Assembly (NCBI RefSeq): GCF_014805685.1 | Contig: NC_060911.1 | Location: 5,608,712 to 5,672,711 of the forward strand | Reading direction: 5' to 3' | Length of the DNA: 64,000 nucleotides | DNA from: Silurus meridionalis | Lineage: Eukaryota; Chordata; Actinopteri; Siluriformes; Siluridae | Shown here: positions 37,701-47,927 of the stretch, piece by piece | How the letters are laid out: each line of letters starts with the position of its first letter | How positions within the stretch are numbered: position 1 is the stretch's first letter | Notes under the pieces: generated by a model | Told to the model about the DNA's origin: nothing | Seen by the model: only the letters and a program-made list of their open reading frames with translations | Databases searched by the model: none | Position numbers and translations under genes: made by a program

Positions 37701-40700
37701 AGAGCTTCATGTAGAGAAAATCCTAAACTTTTTAAAATGATCTGGAATTTCACACAGTAAAATGAATTGAATGCAAGAGAAATCATGCACAGTATTTCTG
37801 CTATATTACACATTTTCCTCTCATTATAATGGGAATATTAAAAAGGCAGGCCTGTGGGCCACTTTAGTTTAAGAGCTCTCATTATTTATTATATTATTAT
37901 TATTAATATTATAATACAGTGGTGATGCATTCATCTATGTATTGTCTGGAAGTTATGCAATTATTCTCTTTCTCTTTTTTTTTTCCTTTTTTCTTTTTTT
38001 TTTTTTAAAATATGTACTTTTCCCCTCCCTCTCTCCTCTCAGCTTAAAAATCCAGACTCTGTGGAAGGACTTGTTCTGATAAATATTGACCCACACGCTC
38101 GTGGCTGGATGGACTGGGCAGCCCAGAAGGTAAATTTTTCCTTCTATTGTATGATTCGTACAGTAACAATCATCTCTTTGTTTTTGTGTGTTACACAGAT
38201 GTTTCATGTACGTTTCTTTTTTCTCTTCCTTTCTCTCGTTTTCTTTTTCCCATTCCAGCTCAGCACACTGACTTCCTCACTTGCCGATCAGCTTCTTGGT
38301 CACCTCTTTAGTCAGGTGAGTGAGTGTGTGTGAGTGAGAGTGTGTGTGTGTGAGAGTGAGAGTGTGTGTGTGTGAGAGTGAGAGTGTGTGTGTGTGAGAG
38401 TGAGTGTGTGTGTGTGTGAGTGTGAGTGTGTGTGAGTGAGGTGTGAGTGAGTGTGTGGTGAGTGAGTGTGAGTGAGTGTGTGTGAGAGTGAGTGTGTGAG
38501 TGAGTGAGTGAGTGAGTGTGTGTGAGTGAGTGTGTGTGAGTGAGTGTGAGTGAGTGTGAGTGAGTGTGTGAGTGAGTGTGTGAGTGAGTGAGTGAGTGTG
38601 TGAGTGAGTGTGTGAGTGAGTGTGTGAGTGTGTGAGTGTGTGAGTGTGTGAGTGAGTGTGTGAGTGAGTGTGTGAGTGAGTGTGTGAGTGAGTGTGTGTG
38701 AGTGTGTGAGTGAGTGTGTGTGTGTGAGTGAGTGTGTGAGTGAGTGTGTGAGCGTGAGCGTGTATAATAACTTCCAAATGCTGAATTGTTAAATCACTTT
38801 GTGTGCATGCACAGGAAGAGACTTGGGCCAACACTGAGCTTGTTCAAGCACACAGAGAAAGGATTTCAACAGCCCTCAATCTGACCAACATCGACCTCTT
38901 CTGGAAGAGCTACAACAAGTACTCTCTCTCTGTTCCTCTTCCTCCAGCCATCTGTCTCGCTTTCTTTCTCACTTACAGCCTTAAATTGTTTCCTTTTCTC
39001 TGTTTCAGTCGAAGGGATCTGAACATTGATCGCAGCAACACCCTCAAGTGAGTGTAATAAAACTTACATTAATTACATCGTTTTGCAAAAACGCAAGCTT
39101 TTCACTTTCCCCCATCTTTTTGTCTTTCTTTCTTCCTTTTCAGATGTCCTGTCATGCTGGTGGTAGGGGACCAGGCACCATATGAAGAAGCTGCAGTGAG
39201 TTCACATAGAATCGAGAATGAGACACACTTACTTACTATTATACAGGGTTCCTATGCATTTTGGAAAAGTATGGAATTTGATTTGAGTGGTTTCCTGGTT
39301 TGGATAAGTATGGAAAACAGAACCCGGGAGCATTGGAAAATATTTGTGATTCCATATTGCCCTATTCATTGTTCGTTATTTATTTATTTATTTTTATAGA
39401 ACTAAGGCTACGGCTACACTAATCTGGATTCGTTTGAAAACGCTGTTCTCTAAAAACGCCCCGCGTCCACACTTTCGTTTTCAATCGTTTCCCAGAAGTT
39501 GCTCATCCGCACTGAAACATGTAAAAACGCTTATATCTCTGTACTGCATTAGCAAAAAAAACACGTCATTCCCCCACCCCCCTGCCCCCCGCCGCTTATT
39601 TACTTTCTGACACTTGAAAATGTCACGGCAACGACTAAAAATGTCATAGTTTTCGAAAGCCTCCGTTATAACAGTCCACGATTTTTTTTTACATTTCTCC
39701 ATTTTGAAGGGCGTTTTTAATAAGCTCGTTTTCGTTTTTGTTGACTAAAACAGCCGTCTCAGTTTGAACGGAAAATTATCATATAAAAAATTACTTATTT
39801 GACTTGATTCTCCTGCCATGTCAATAAATTTTTCTCACGTTTGAGTCTAGAGACACTGTGCATTTTTCTCCACCAGGTGGAGTGCAACAGCAAACTGGAC
39901 CCAACCACAACCTCATTCCTAAAGGTACCGTTATTATTTTTAATACCAATAAACATTATGAAATCTAGTGACTAAACTAATGCATTTCCTGCCCTGTGTA
40001 TTTATTATATCATGTCTCTCAGATGGCTGATGCTGGCGGGATGCCCCAACTTACTCAGGTAACACCTTTATTCAATTCAACACCATTCACATTATTAATC
40101 TGATGAATCGTAAAGAGGATTATAATGCAAATGATTTGTCGCATTTTTCTTGATTGTGTCGCCGCAGCCAAGCAAGCTGACCGAAGCGTTCAAATACTTC
40201 ATCCAGGGAATGGGATACAGTGAGTAGTTTATAGTCACAATGATGTCATTTGTCTGGATTGCATTATAGTGCTACTGTCAATACGTCGCTATTCCAGTGA
40301 AATAGAAGGTGGTCATTTTCTCTAACCGACAGATCACAGGTTGATGATAATGCACTCATTCTACAGTTTAACAGCAATACATCTTCTCTTGTGTGCATGA
40401 CCAATGCTGCAGACTTTAAAAAAGATCTTTTATAGAACAAATTTCCAGTGGTAATGCGCTCTGCCATGGGCCGTTATTTACCACTTTACAGTCTCATGTG
40501 ACTCATTTTCTTTTTTATAATTAACATTATACACAACAAAATAAAAATGCAGACGCTGGTAAGGGAATAACGGTCTCTAATGGTAAGGATGTAAGTGATA
40601 AGATGAACAATTTTCTGTAAATTTATATTCATAGAGAATTTTGCAGCTGAGCTGCTTAAAACTTTCTGTGCGAGTGGCCAAGATCGATCAAACTTGGTGG

Positions 40701-40827
40701 GATTGGAGAGGATCTGTCAACGTTTTTGTAATAGTGGGCTGAAGTTTCTGAGCACGTGCAGAGTTTGTCAGAATTTCTGCAGGAGTGTGTGAAATTAGTT
40801 TAAGATTCTTAGGAGTTGTTAGACCAA

Positions 40828-40864
<37 letters not shown>

Positions 40865-41483
40865 GAGTGGTTGGGATTGTTAGAACTTTCTGGAGAGAGG
40901 GTGGATTTGGTCACACTTTTTGGTTGGAGTGGGTGGAAATGTTACACTATTTGGTTGGAGTGGGTGGGAATGTTACACTATTTGGTTGGAGTGGGTGGGA
41001 ATGTTACACTAGTTGGTTGGGGTGGGTGGGAATGTTACACTAGTTGGTTGGGGTGGGTGGGAATGTTACACTAGTTGGTTGGAGTTGGTGGGAATCTTAC
41101 ACTAGTTGGTTGGAGTTGGTGGGAATGTTACACTATTTGGTTGGAGTTGGTGGGAATGTTACACTATTTGGTAAAAGTGAGTGAAAGTGTTACACTTTTT
41201 GAGAGATTGTAAACGTTTGCACCCATCTACAGTATTATTACACCACACATATTATGCAGTATTATTACACCATGACCGAAATCCTCTAAAGTATATTCTG
41301 TCTTTCTGTTCTTCATCAGTGGCTTCCTCCTGCATGACCCGTCTGTCCCGCTCACGCACCACCTCCCTCTCTTCATCCTACTCCCTGGAGGGCTCTCGCT
41401 CACGATCACGCACTCTCTCCCAGGGCTCCGTTGGTGGAAACATGCCCCCTAGCCCCTCCAACACAATGGAGGTGTCCTGCTGA
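30210..41483 (+). CDS. ndrg2: NDRG2 (N-myc downstream-regulated gene 2), 15 coding exons
   Basis: NDRG-family protein, an alpha/beta-hydrolase fold that is not an active hydrolase. Mammalian NDRG2 acts in the cytoplasm in differentiation and stress signalling. Coding parts: 30210-30284, 31863-31904, 32033-32138, 34767-34887, 36744-36806, 37562-37622, 38043-38129, 38259-38315, 38815-38918, 39009-39047, 39144-39195, 39877-39924, 40023-40058, 40168-40219, 41320-41483. All introns are GT-AG and all phases join, giving 368 residues (human NDRG2 has 371). NDRG2 rather than NDRG1/3/4 is shown by the N-terminal [13 protein letters not shown] block (residues 27-39) and the end SRSRTLSQ...MEVSC. The nucleophile-elbow region reads [10 protein letters not shown], so the catalytic serine is absent, as in the family. 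The C-tail holds RSRTTS and RSRSRTLS, the sites of AKT/SGK-type phosphorylation in mammals. The exon starting at 30191 supplies a short 5' UTR; further 5' exons are not proven. The protein looks intact. Confidence 0.95.
30297..30355. repeat. (CA)n microsatellite in ndrg2 intron
   Basis: About 29 CA units, starting 12 bp after the donor of the first coding exon. Confidence 0.97.
31300..31400 (+). mobile_element. tRNA-derived SINE fragment in ndrg2 intron
   Basis: 'gagttggacttctgatcaga', then 'gttcgaatcccatgaccact', then 'aggcgtctggtaaactctg'. It has a box B-like centre and the usual tail, with a degraded head. Confidence 0.5.
31965..32026 (+). repeat. (TG)31 abutting the ndrg2 exon 3' splice site
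   Basis: Thirty-one TG units end six bases before the acceptor AG of the exon at 32033-32138, so the repeat occupies the place of the polypyrimidine tract. Confidence 0.97.
32185..32226. repeat. (CA)n microsatellite in ndrg2 intron
   Basis: About 20 CA units, preceded by a short CT tract, about 45 bp after the exon donor. Confidence 0.95.
32611..33677 (-). mobile_element. Tc1-like transposon, internally deleted, antisense in ndrg2 intron
   Basis: Terminal inverted repeats start CAGTGAGGAAAATGAGTATT and (reverse end) CAGTGAGGAAAATAAGTATT, each beside TA, the target duplication of Tc1/mariner elements. Length is 1,067 bp against about 1.6 kb for a full element, so roughly 500 bp are missing, mainly the 5' part with the DNA-binding domain. 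Confidence 0.92.
32924..33658 (-). pseudogene. Tc1-like transposase, truncated at both ends
   Basis: DDE transposase of a Tc1-like element that would cut and reinsert it at TA sites. All three catalytic acidic residues are visible: the D of [12 protein letters not shown], the D of [12 protein letters not shown] and the E of [15 protein letters not shown]. About 60 to 70 N-terminal residues (the paired-like helix-turn-helix part) are missing: the frame starts in the terminal repeat and joins at [10 protein letters not shown]. At the C-terminus, a TGA follows RVSQ where the family has a CGA-type arginine codon, and a second stop (TAG) follows 14 codons later. The copy should be inactive. It lies antisense to ndrg2. 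Confidence 0.88.
34385..34500 (+). mobile_element. Tc1-related MITE fragment in ndrg2 intron
   Basis: 'gttcagtagggttgaggtca' and 'gagctctaacacatgccacc' match the family members at 11340 and 62141. Confidence 0.5.
34624..34671. repeat. (CA)n microsatellite in ndrg2 intron
   Basis: About 24 CA units. Confidence 0.96.
34706..34757 (+). repeat. (CT)n forming the polypyrimidine tract of an ndrg2 exon
   Basis: About 26 CT units end eight bases before the acceptor AG (34765-34766) of the exon at 34767-34887. Confidence 0.96.
35419..36656. mobile_element. hAT-type non-autonomous element in ndrg2 intron
   Basis: Ends are inverted repeats of the type CAGTGGTGGACAAAGTAC: left CAGTGGTGGACAGTCACG, right complement of GTACTTTGTCCACCACTG. 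The internal 'acttttactcaagtgaac' style sequence is typical. It is interrupted by another element at 35535-36159. I could not find a clean 8-bp target duplication. Confidence 0.7.
35535..36159. mobile_element. Tc1/mariner/pogo-type MITE nested in the hAT-type element
   Basis: Ends CAGTGGAACCTCG and its complement CGAGGTTCCACTG, each flanked by TA (35533-35534 and 36160-36161). Length 625 bp. No transposase. Confidence 0.8.
36657..36740. other. Intronic sequence
   Basis: No feature other than the acceptor of the ndrg2 exon at 36744. Confidence 0.4.
38316..38764 (+). repeat. GTGAGT-rich minisatellite in ndrg2 intron
   Basis: About 440 bp made only of GTGTGTGAGTGA-like words, starting directly at the splice donor of the exon at 38259-38315. 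Many copies of GTGAGT resemble splice donors. Confidence 0.95.
39404..39790. repeat. Dispersed repeat in ndrg2 intron, class unknown
   Basis: 'aaggctacggctacactaat', 'ggattcgtttgaaaacgctg', then 'acagccgtctcagtttgaac'. I recognise this style of text from repeats in fish genomes but cannot assign a class. Confidence 0.35.
40828..40862. repeat. (CA)n microsatellite in ndrg2 intron
   Basis: About 16 CA units. Confidence 0.95.
40905..41180 (+). repeat. 31-bp G-rich minisatellite in the last ndrg2 intron
   Basis: Eight to nine tandem copies of a 31-bp unit centred on TTGGTTGGAGTGGGTGGG with AATGTTACACTA. A period of 31 bp is directly measurable (units begin at 40982 and 41013). The G-runs lie on the ndrg2 sense strand. 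Confidence 0.93.
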
Positions 41484-42162
41484 AGAGCAAGAGAAAGATT
41501 ATAAGACAGAGAGAGAGAGGGGTAGATAGATGGATGGATAGATGAATAAGTGGCAAGCCACTACTTTTGTGAGGGTCATAACAATCAGTCATATCCATTC
41601 ATCAAAGTGTGAAGCAAGAAGAGAGACATAGAGAGCGTTATACTCCTCTTACCAAACTAAATCTCATTCTCATATAATTCGCTCATCCCATACTTGGGGA
41701 AAATGAGAGATTCTTAAAGGAAGTGAAACGGAAACAAGGGGCACGGGGAGAGAGGCAGAAAAAAAATCTCTCTCACTATCCCTCTGTCTGCTTTACATCT
41801 GAGGTGCAGGTAGGGGCCTGTAGAGAGACCCAAGATGTAGTGATAACCAATAGTAATACTTCTAATATAGCATATTGATTAATAATGATATCAAAATCAT
41901 GACAATGTAATTAAAAAAAAAACATTTTGCTTAATTACATGTTGGGGAAAAAAAAACAATAGAGTAGCAGTACTCATCACGTGTCTTGAGTTCTTTTGGT
42001 ATACTATTTGGTGTGTTTGGAGTGGGCTTTTGTATGGAATATAATTGTAATATTCATGTGACGCTTATAGGGCCATGGTAACAGGTGTTGGATAAATACC
42101 AATGTCTTTCGGTGGCAGCCAGCTCATGTCTTCCATTAGACTTATTTGAGAACAAAAATAAA
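41484..42162 (+). other. ndrg2: ndrg2 3' untranslated region (candidate end)
   Basis: Non-coding sequence follows the TGA at 41481-41483. The first good AATAAA is at 42157-42162. Later ones lie near 43968 and 44107, so a longer 3' UTR is possible. Confidence 0.5.
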
Positions 42163-42265
42163 GTGGGGAAAATGTTAAATTTGTGAAAAAATGTTAATGA
42201 GACGTTAGAATCGTTAACTGCTCCCAACTGCGTGGTCGAATCGCTACAATCGCTTTTGGATGTTA

Positions 42266-42302
42266 ATTATGTGAGAGTATAAGAATTATACTCTCACATA
42301 AT
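42266..42302. other. Perfect 17-bp inverted repeat with 3-nt loop
   Basis: ATTATGTGAGAGTATAA, then GAA, then its exact reverse complement. It lies about 100 bp after the candidate ndrg2 poly(A) signal. No function known. Confidence 0.9.
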
Positions 42303-44995
42303 GTTGAATTTTACAGTTAAAAAAGAGCAAAACAGAAATTTTTTTTTACCTGGATATTTTTTTCAACATCAGCAGAATTGATTTTATTTTAGTACGGCTG
42401 TATCCCAAACCTTGAGTGTTTGAAGAAATCCAATCAACCAAGTAATAAGTCTAAAACAAACTTAACGCTGGTGTAAGATCTAAAAATCAGCACGTTACTG
42501 AAGCCTAAAAATTCTTACTGCACTTTAAATAGAAACAAATTAGTCATTTGAACATATTGGATCTCACAATGCCTACAGTTTATTAACATACAGTATACCC
42601 CCAGATGTACTTCCAATTCCAGAGAAAAACACAATGACCCTTATTCAACGAAGTTGTGTAAAATTAAGCTCAGTCTTGGATCCGTGACGTGACACGAGAA
42701 GAAAACATGCATTTGTATAATGAAATTATCTGTTGCCTGGAGTTTTAATGCGCAAAAAAAAAAAAAAAGTGCTGAATCAGCTCCATCTGATGAACTTATC
42801 CTAACTAATTCTTTATATACATGCCCCATGCATGACATTTCCTGATTTTACCTCACAATCTTTGAGCTGTTTAAGGTTCCATTCGGCAGGAAAGTTTATC
42901 GAATGTTTGTAGCTTAGTTTGCATCCCTTTTTTGAACTCCGGTCAGATTTGACTGAAATCACAGCGTATGTGTAAAACCAATCAAATTCTTAGTTCATTT
43001 AAAAGACATGAGTTAATAAGTTATGTCTGATTTTTGTATTATTATTATAATAACCTAGACTGCAATATCTAAAACTCTGAATGCCAGGTCAATGCTTTAT
43101 GATGCCTTTATAATACACAAATTCATTACTGTTACTTAAATAAGCCACTTTGATTTCCATTGACAAACTACTACACTACTACTGCACTACGCCCCATTAA
43201 ATAAATTTGACTTCAAGGTTACCTTATACTGCTTTACTCACAATATTGGCTTACTATCGACTTGTATTTTAGTTTTTAGTTTTTTAGCCTCATGAATGGC
43301 CTCCTCTATCAAAGCAATCATGATTCTGACAATGATGATCTGCCAGCAAATCCACTGCCGTTACACTGTCACTAATAATAGTCAAACGAGGAGAAATTGA
43401 TCTTCAAACTAAGGTGTATGGATTTCAAGCTAATCCTTGGACACACATCTGATGTGTGTTGTCTTTGTGTGCTCGATTACACACTACTAATCAAAGCTTC
43501 AATATAATTTTTGATCCAATACAGAAATCAGTCGTTCAATTCAGTCACAAATCTGAAGTTGCTTGTTTACGGCGTACACTGCCAGCGCATTAGCTAACTA
43601 GCTTTTGCCTGAAAGCCTCTGGAGGAACTGGCAAGTTTAAACCGATGTAACAAACAGCCATATATTCATGGATACAGCCAAATTACAAACCAATACAAGA
43701 ATTGCCCCCCTAGACAGCACTTTTGTATTGAAGAAGCCATGATAATCAGCCCAGCACTGCCGTATAACACCAAATCATTAGACAATTCTCTGTAGACATG
43801 ACACAGTATCTTGTTAAGAGTTTGCTATACGTATCTGTTTGATAGGCCACATCAGTGTACGTGTCTCATGTAGCCAGATCGCACTTAAACCTAGGGACTT
43901 GGTTCCAATTCTGTTTTTAGGATTTCCTTAGCAACGCCAGAATTTCCTGAGGTAATTGATAAACTTAAAATAAAGTTTTCATATTGAAGACCATTGCTAG
44001 CAAGGAACTGCTGCAACAAATTATCACAACAGAAGTACAAGTCAGCAAAACTATCGAATCGGTTGAATCGTAGCCAGATTTTTTATTTCTAGGGGTTTTC
44101 TGTAAAAGCGAATAAAGTAGCTGTTACTATCTCTTGCTGTGAGTGGTGATTGGTGGCGTCGCACTATTGAATTGTACCGGATGTTAAAAACACTATTGGA
44201 CCCCAAGGCTGGTTCATGTTATGTCTTTAGTGCTTTAGTTGGAGCTAAAGAACAGCCGTTGCTGAAATATGGCATTGCTAGTGTAAGGCTTCACCAAAAA
44301 AGAGTAAAGGGAAAAGTCTTGTAGTTTACTCCAAGGGGGTTAAAAGGGTAAAAAAAATGGAAGTGTCAGTTCTTGGGCTGGAGCTGTGTGATTGTTCTTC
44401 CACTTTATATTTTATTTTATTTTTTTTTACTTTTTTTTCTTTAATCATACCCTTTTAAATGCTCAATCCTCCCAGTGTTTCTTGTTGTACTAGGTTACTG
44501 TCTCACTGTTCTCACAGGTTAGTCAGTGTGCTAGTTCTTGTGTAACCTTTTTTTAGTATTAGAATGTAATAAAAAGGGGGGATTAACATTATTAACAAAA
44601 ACATGTGTAACAAACTACAATCCAAGTTTCTTGTGTGGATAATTATGTGTAATGCTATGAACAACCGAAAAAAGCTATTAATAAAAAGGAAGTAAACCAG
44701 GCTGGCTTGCTCGAATTTATTGTTTGCAATTATTATTATTTATTTTTATGTATATTCTACTATTTTTGTATTTTTCTTAAACATCCTTGATAACATTTTA
44801 TTATACTGCTATTTTTTATTTATTTTTTTTAAATCAGCCTTTATCAGTGTTGAAACTTTGAAAACAACACTAATAAAATACATAATTTATTAAACAAATA
44901 AATGGTTTAAACAGTTTTGAATAAGAAAATATTTAATTTCATGAAACACCATTTGTAAGTTACAAAGTTTTAAATTGAACAATTGGGTGAAATCA
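42303..44995. other. Downstream of ndrg2, nothing certain
   Basis: Several AATAAA words (near 43968, 44107, 44568 and 44680) could mark longer ndrg2 3' ends. No coding signal or clear repeat. Confidence 0.4.
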
Positions 44996-44999
44996 ATAA

Positions 45000-45535
45000 T
45001 CGAATCTGAACAAAATTATAAACACTTTTGTTTTTGCCCCCATTTTTCATGAGCTGAACTTAAAGATCTAAGACTTTTTCTATGTACACAAAAGGCATAT
45101 TTCTCTCAAATATTGTTCACAAATCTGTCTAAATCTGTGTTAGTGAGCACTTCTCCTTTGCTGAGAGAATCATCCACCTCACAGGTGTGGCATATCAAGA
45201 TGCTGATTACACAGCATGATTATTGCACAGGTGTGCTTTGGGCTGGACACAATAAAAAGCAAATCTTTTATTACAGCACGATACCACAGATGTCGCAAAT
45301 TTTAAGGGAGCGTGCGATCGGCATGCTGACTGCAGGAATGTCCACCAGAGCTGTTGCACGTGAATTGAATGTTTATTTCTCTACCTTAAGCCGTCTCCAA
45401 AGGCGTTTCAGAGAATTTGGCAGTACATCCAACCGGCCTCACAACCGCAGACCAGGTGTAACTTCCACATCTAGCATCTTCACTTCCAAGATCCAAGACT
45501 GTTTGAGACCACCCTAGACAGCTGCTGCAACAATC
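45000..45535 (+). mobile_element. Tc1-like transposon, 5' part only
   Basis: Leader 'aattataaacacttttgttt' and 'catgagctgaacttaaagat' is typical of one fish Tc1-like family. A frame after it reads the N-terminal helix-turn-helix: LRERAIGMLTAGMSTRAVAR, then LNVYFSTLSRLQRRFREFG. It ends soon after DCLRPP, before the catalytic domain, so it is a truncated dead copy. Confidence 0.8.
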
Positions 45536-45624
45536 GGTTTGCATAACCAAATAATTTCTGCTTAAACTGTCAGAAACCAGTTAAAAAAGGTAAAAAAAAA
45601 TTAAAAATAAATAAGAGACAAGAC

Positions 45625-46150
45625 TGGGAAGTTCATTTACATTAATTTATATTTGTATTGCGCTTTTAACAATGGACATTGTCTCAAAGCAGCTTTACAC
45701 AGATAATGTGGTAATAAAGAAAGAATAAAATGCTGGCGACTGTGGCAAGGAAAAACTCATTTCTCAGGTGGCATTAGGAAGAAACCATCTGGGTTGCACA
45801 GAATGTCCATTTATTACTGCTAAACGATGTTGAGGTACAGTGATGGTAATCAAATGCAACCTGTAGTCCTGAGTCAGTGTAGCAGACTGTTAACATTAAC
45901 TGCAGTCCAAATCCATCCTCAAAGCTCCAGTTCTTACTCCGGAATTTCATGGAACCACCCAAGGCGTTAATGAGAAACCGTCCCCAGCTGCACAGAGTGG
46001 CTTCCAATCGAAGAGAACACAATTTAGAGGCAGGCCTGGATGAAGTGGCAGCTCCGAGGAGGGGAGAGGGGCAGGAACACTGGTCACTGGTACCTCAGGC
46101 TCACCAAATGTCTTTATTCCTTCCATCCTTTATTCATATACACCCTTGAT
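45625..46150. repeat. Dispersed fish retroelement-like repeat
   Basis: 'gcgcttttaacaatggacat', 'ctcaaagcagctttacacag', then 'gcgactgtggcaaggaaaaa' is a widespread fish interspersed repeat, probably the antisense of a LINE-type element. No intact frame. Confidence 0.5.
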
Positions 46151-46654
46151 ATGTGGAATTGTCAGGATTTCTCCTTTGAAGAGAAATTCTTAAAGCTGGA
46201 CATAAAACACAAAAGAATCCATATCGTGAGACTGTCATAAAACTGGAAGTAGCCGCGAGTACACAGCGGTGCAAAACAATGTGCTACAAATCTTATTTCT
46301 GGTATGGAGTGAGTAGCCGTAGTGACACTGTGCTAATGCTAAATTTTTTTACACCCCTGGCATTGTTGTGTTTTAAAGTTTAATAATACTTTTAAGTAAT
46401 GAAAAGAATAAACAAACTCGCAGTCTGCCATTTAATACATTCACGAGGAAACTCAGATTTATGTTCCACATGTAAAAAGGATTGCATTCGTTTACCGAAC
46501 TGAAAGCCCTGTACTGAAAAAGTTTGGTGCACTGTTACACGCCTAATTTACAATGATCAAAGGATCCATGGCAAAGGACCAAGCCTAACCCTCAATCCCC
46601 AAAAATCTATAAAGCACCTTTGTGTGTGCGTGTGTGTATATATGAATATAAATA

Positions 46655-46655
46655 T

Positions 46656-46716
<61 letters not shown>
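46655..46716. repeat. (GATA)n microsatellite
   Basis: About 15 tetranucleotide units. Confidence 0.97.
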
Positions 46717-46719
46717 GTA

Positions 46720-47695
46720 TGTATGTATATATAATGTATTTATATATGTATTATAAATGGACAATGAGTGAAATTGTGGGAGTTTCACACAAAATTAAGA
46801 ATAACACAAAACATCTAAAGAAACATATTTTCTTTTATTGAACATTAATGTTTATGAAGGTTTGAGTTGCAGTGCTGCGAGAGGAACTGACATTCATTGA
46901 TCATGAAGAAAAATGTTGGAATGCAGGGCAGAATAAATCGCCATGGTTTTACTGACATCCACTTGTTTAAAATACAGTTGAGAAAAAATAACTACGAGCA
47001 CATACGTGCTAAAAGAGCGGATCATAAACACAATGTTTTAAAACGAAAAAGTATAAATAGGAGCCATAAAGAATACATTACATTTTAACTTTGCAAAAAG
47101 TGATAGAATTCAAATGATTGTTTCCTCAGAAAGTATTAACAAAGGTACTAAAGACAGGTGAGGTAGACAATCATTTTTCATGTAAGTACTTGGTTACAAA
47201 GTGCTTACAATATGGATATAATACAAAAGCAAAGACATATACAAACAAAACCAGCACATACAGGCATCAAAGGTCATAATACTAAGAGCTATAAAACATA
47301 AGAGATTAAGAATGGGTTTAAACATGTCATGTAAAAGTGTCCACTGCAAACCCATGAGTTACATACCCATGAAAATAAGGTGGTGTATTCTGGATTAATG
47401 TGAGGCAGGTCAAAAGTTATTGAAAAAAGTAAGTCGAACAAAAAAGAAAAGAAAAAACAAGTGCAATAGTCCATACATTTAAAACAAATGCATCAAAGAC
47501 TTTCTTCATGTCTAGAAAGGACAAATTTTAGGGTTATGATGAATCATCTTTGTACATTTGTAATATATGTCCTAAACTTCTGGAGATTTCACATAGTATG
47601 AATTTCATTGAACGGTGTACCAGACTGTTTTCTAAACATATGACAAGTAACTCTTGAATCTATTTTATGAGGAGACAGCAACACTTAAAACAAGG
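46720..47695. other. Intergenic, nothing recognised
   Basis: No coding signal on either strand. Confidence 0.45.
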
Positions 47696-47699
47696 TTAG

Positions 47700-47875
47700 A
47701 GAATACCAGAATACTTCGTTACTGTACTTAAGTAGATTTTTTTGGTATCAGTATTTTACTCCACTATTTATTTTTCAGACAACATTTTACTTTTACTCAT
47801 TACATTTTTACACAAATATCTGTATTTTTTACTTCTTACATTTTCAAAACCAAATCGTTACTTTAGTTTTAATCC
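47700..47875. mobile_element. hAT-type element fragment
   Basis: 'ttactgtacttaagtagatt' and 'ttacttttactcattacatt' is the internal style of fish hAT-like elements. A matching kind of fragment lies at 50685-50855, on the other side of the first tRNA-like array. Confidence 0.45.
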
Positions 47876-47927
47876 AATGATTTGGTGAAATATTTATTTT
47901 CACTGCGTGCCAATTTCAGCCGAACAA

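Noticed and set aside
38277..38834. 185-residue Thr-His-Ser repeat protein on the minus strand
   Set aside because: It is the antisense of the GTGAGT minisatellite in the ndrg2 intron.
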